This document shows positions 62,405 to 64,000 of a stretch of DNA of 64,000 bases, piece after piece. How positions within the stretch are numbered: the stretch's first letter is position 1; every line of letters starts with the position of its first letter. The translations under genes and the position numbers were made by a program. Below the pieces are notes generated by a model. That model saw nothing but the letters and a program-made list of their open reading frames with translations. It had not been told where the DNA came from and made no database searches. Source of the stretch: Phymorhynchus buccinoides (lineage: Eukaryota > Mollusca > Gastropoda > Neogastropoda > Raphitomidae). The stretch lies in contig CM065690.1 of NCBI GenBank assembly GCA_017654935.2, positions 4,642,628 through 4,706,627 of the forward strand, read 5' to 3'.

Positions 62405-64000
62405 TCAGTCTTCATCAAAGAAGTACTCATCAACGTCGTCAAAGTCTGATTCAAAAGGCTGTTCTTCTTTGGGCTCCTCTTCCTGTTGCTCTAATCCTTG
62501 TTGTGGCTGCTCCACAAGAATGTTCACAAGTTCCTGCGGCACAAAGTAGCCGTTCGTCCACTTGATCTCCAGCCTGTCGCCTACAAGCTCCCAGCCATTT
62601 TCTGTTGGGTCTGAAACAGTGGACATTTGCTTGTTTGCTGACAGCCAGATGTTTGGTAGTTCACCCTCCTCAAGTGCATTTTCAGAGAGTCTCTGCATGG
62701 GGGAAGCAAGCTCATATCTATCCCCTGATAGCTGTTCAGTCCGCATGATGTCACGCTGTGAAAGCGCTGAATGAACTTCTGGTGACGCAGCACATTGATG
62801 TTGTTCAGTGAAGAAGACCCATGTCAACAGGCAAGGGAGCAGCTGTGTCAACAGGCAAGGAGGGAGACAGTGAGGCTGATGTATTCACAGGTAGGGGATC
62901 TGTGGAGTCTTTGTCTGGTACCAAGTCTTGAACAATCAGACCATGTGCAGTATGGGTTGTCCCAGCACCTGATGGGGTCTCCTCGCGTAGATCAAAGTTA
63001 TCCCATACTAAATGAGTAACTAAGTTTCCTTCAGGGGTAATGGATGGTGGAAGGACCGAGTCTCTTTGCTCTACCTGTTTGCACATAGCTGTTTCGAGTT
63101 CAAGAAGTGTTGTATATGGCCGACAGTGGCCATAACGGTGGACCAGGGTGACTACTTCTGCACTCCCTGTTATGTGCCTCAGAGTCATTCCAAGGAGAAG
63201 ATGTTTTGGCATGTGCCACTGACCTCTTGTGGCAGCTTGGCAAATATCTTGTGATATCGAGTTTGCAATCTGTTCACTCTTTCTTGAGCAGTCCTTCTTC
63301 CCTGTAATAACAAGGGATAGGAAGTCTTTGATTTCTGCAGGTGGACTTGGCCACTTTGAGGAAGTCAGCTGAAGGGGGCCAGGGCATGAGTGGGCTTTCA
63401 CGCCGGGCTGCCAAGATTATTCAACACCAAGGCTTTCCTCCAGTCTCCTGCTCAAATGCTGTTTCTATTGCTTGGCCTTTTGGGACATTTGATGAGAACA
63501 CCAGTTCGAAGTTTGGCTGCCAAAACTGAAGTTGGCTGCCAAACTCTTTCTACAACTTGTCTTTCAGTTTGTTCGTCTTGTAGTCTTTGTTGTAACATTC
63601 AGGGGCATTTTCTAGTAGATAATGCTGATATTGTTCTTTCAACATTGTCATGCGCTCAACATTACAGCAATCAATGATGCTTTCTTTGATATATCGGGCG
63701 ATGTATTTGAATGCCTCTTGGTGAGCAGTCTGTTCTTGCATACTTCTTGTGTCTTTTTGAGACTTCCGATGATGTTCATCAGTCCGAGTGTAGTCTTTTC
63801 TGCAGGAAGGGTGGTAGTGCGCTTCTCTAGCTACTAAATCAATTCCTTCAATCTTCAAGAGGATTTTGCCATCCTGTTTTCGTTCTGCAGCATCCTTGAT
63901 CGATTTCTCAGCAGTTTCAGTGGCACACTTGACTAGTTTTTCCAACTTCTGTTTGCTACGCGCACGACCTTTGTCACAAAAGAGGCACTTGTCAGCAGGT
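62405..64000 (-). pseudogene. Broken, internally deleted member of a multicopy invertebrate gene family
   Basis: Read from 64000 leftward, the 5' part (open to the window edge) has CLFCDKGRARSKQKLEKLVK, and AHYHPSCRKDYTR, a likely zinc-binding Cys/His module, ending at TAG 63550-63552. KEFGSQLQFWQPNFELVFSS follows in the same frame to TGA near 63423. A second frame (63401-62805) holds PPAEIKDFLSLVITGKK, RGQWHMPKHLLLGMTLRHIT, YTTLLELETAMCKQ and HLVWDNFDLREETPSGAGTT. A third (62851-62405) holds the C-terminal GWELVGDRLEIKWTNGYFVP and an acidic tail. I recognise this order from abundant uncharacterised, possibly transposon-associated genes of corals, molluscs and fish. As I recall them, those have several hundred more residues between the last two blocks. 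Two stops, two shifts and that loss indicate a pseudogene. Confidence 0.7.

Overview
This is eukaryotic, intron-containing, repeat-saturated DNA. It most likely comes from a marine invertebrate, and a mollusc is my best guess. The reasons are a decayed non-LTR retrotransposon 3' end, tRNA-headed SINE-like elements, foldback and TA-flanked MITEs, very long CT/GA microsatellites, and part of a multicopy invertebrate gene family of unknown function at the right edge. The species is inference only. There are no operons, ribosome binding sites, CRISPR arrays or prokaryotic genes.

Layout. Two N runs of exactly 500 bases (20568-21067, 50593-51092) split the window into three assembled pieces. Piece 1 (1-20567) is almost identical to 26797-47142 inside piece 2, in direct orientation. 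Piece 2 (21068-50592) holds a 4.9-kb array of a 15-bp G-rich unit, a short flank (25971-26796), the second copy, and 3.4 kb of further sequence ending in a 60-bp array. Piece 3 (51093-64000) begins with an inverted, noisy copy of the array-flank-CT region of piece 2. It continues through 6 kb of the same 15-bp unit in reverse orientation, and ends in about 2.1 kb of new sequence with a broken gene on the minus strand. The simplest reading is one locus represented up to three times (alternative haplotypes or mis-joined contigs). A true segmental duplication with an inverted arm is the alternative.

Genes. Most long open frames are satellite translations and are rejected. Two partial split genes can be argued from splice sites and matching phases. 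Gene 1 (plus strand) has a transmembrane exon (26094-26228) joining in phase 1 to a terminal exon (28858-28949; duplicate 2077-2168). Gene 2 (minus strand) has three 3'-most exons at 48313-47987, 46767-46270 and 44468-44129 (the last two duplicated at 20185-19688 and 17890-17551). It encodes an extracellular patch, one membrane helix and a cytoplasmic tail. The two genes are convergent. I do not recognise either protein family. All three Gene 2 exons carry local tandem duplications and frame breaks, so it may be a pseudogene.

Repeats. About a dozen unrelated minisatellites (15, 24, 29, 31, 44, 46, 55-61, 60, 61, 66, 72 and 73 bp) sit side by side. Several visibly arise from the sequence they lie in: an intron-exon boundary, an exon, a retrotransposon tail. 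The most unusual is the 60-bp array at 48287-50592, whose every unit carries a 3' splice site, a 28-nt exon-like core and a 5' splice-site-like motif. I see no convincing evidence of a new defence, mobile or enzymatic system.
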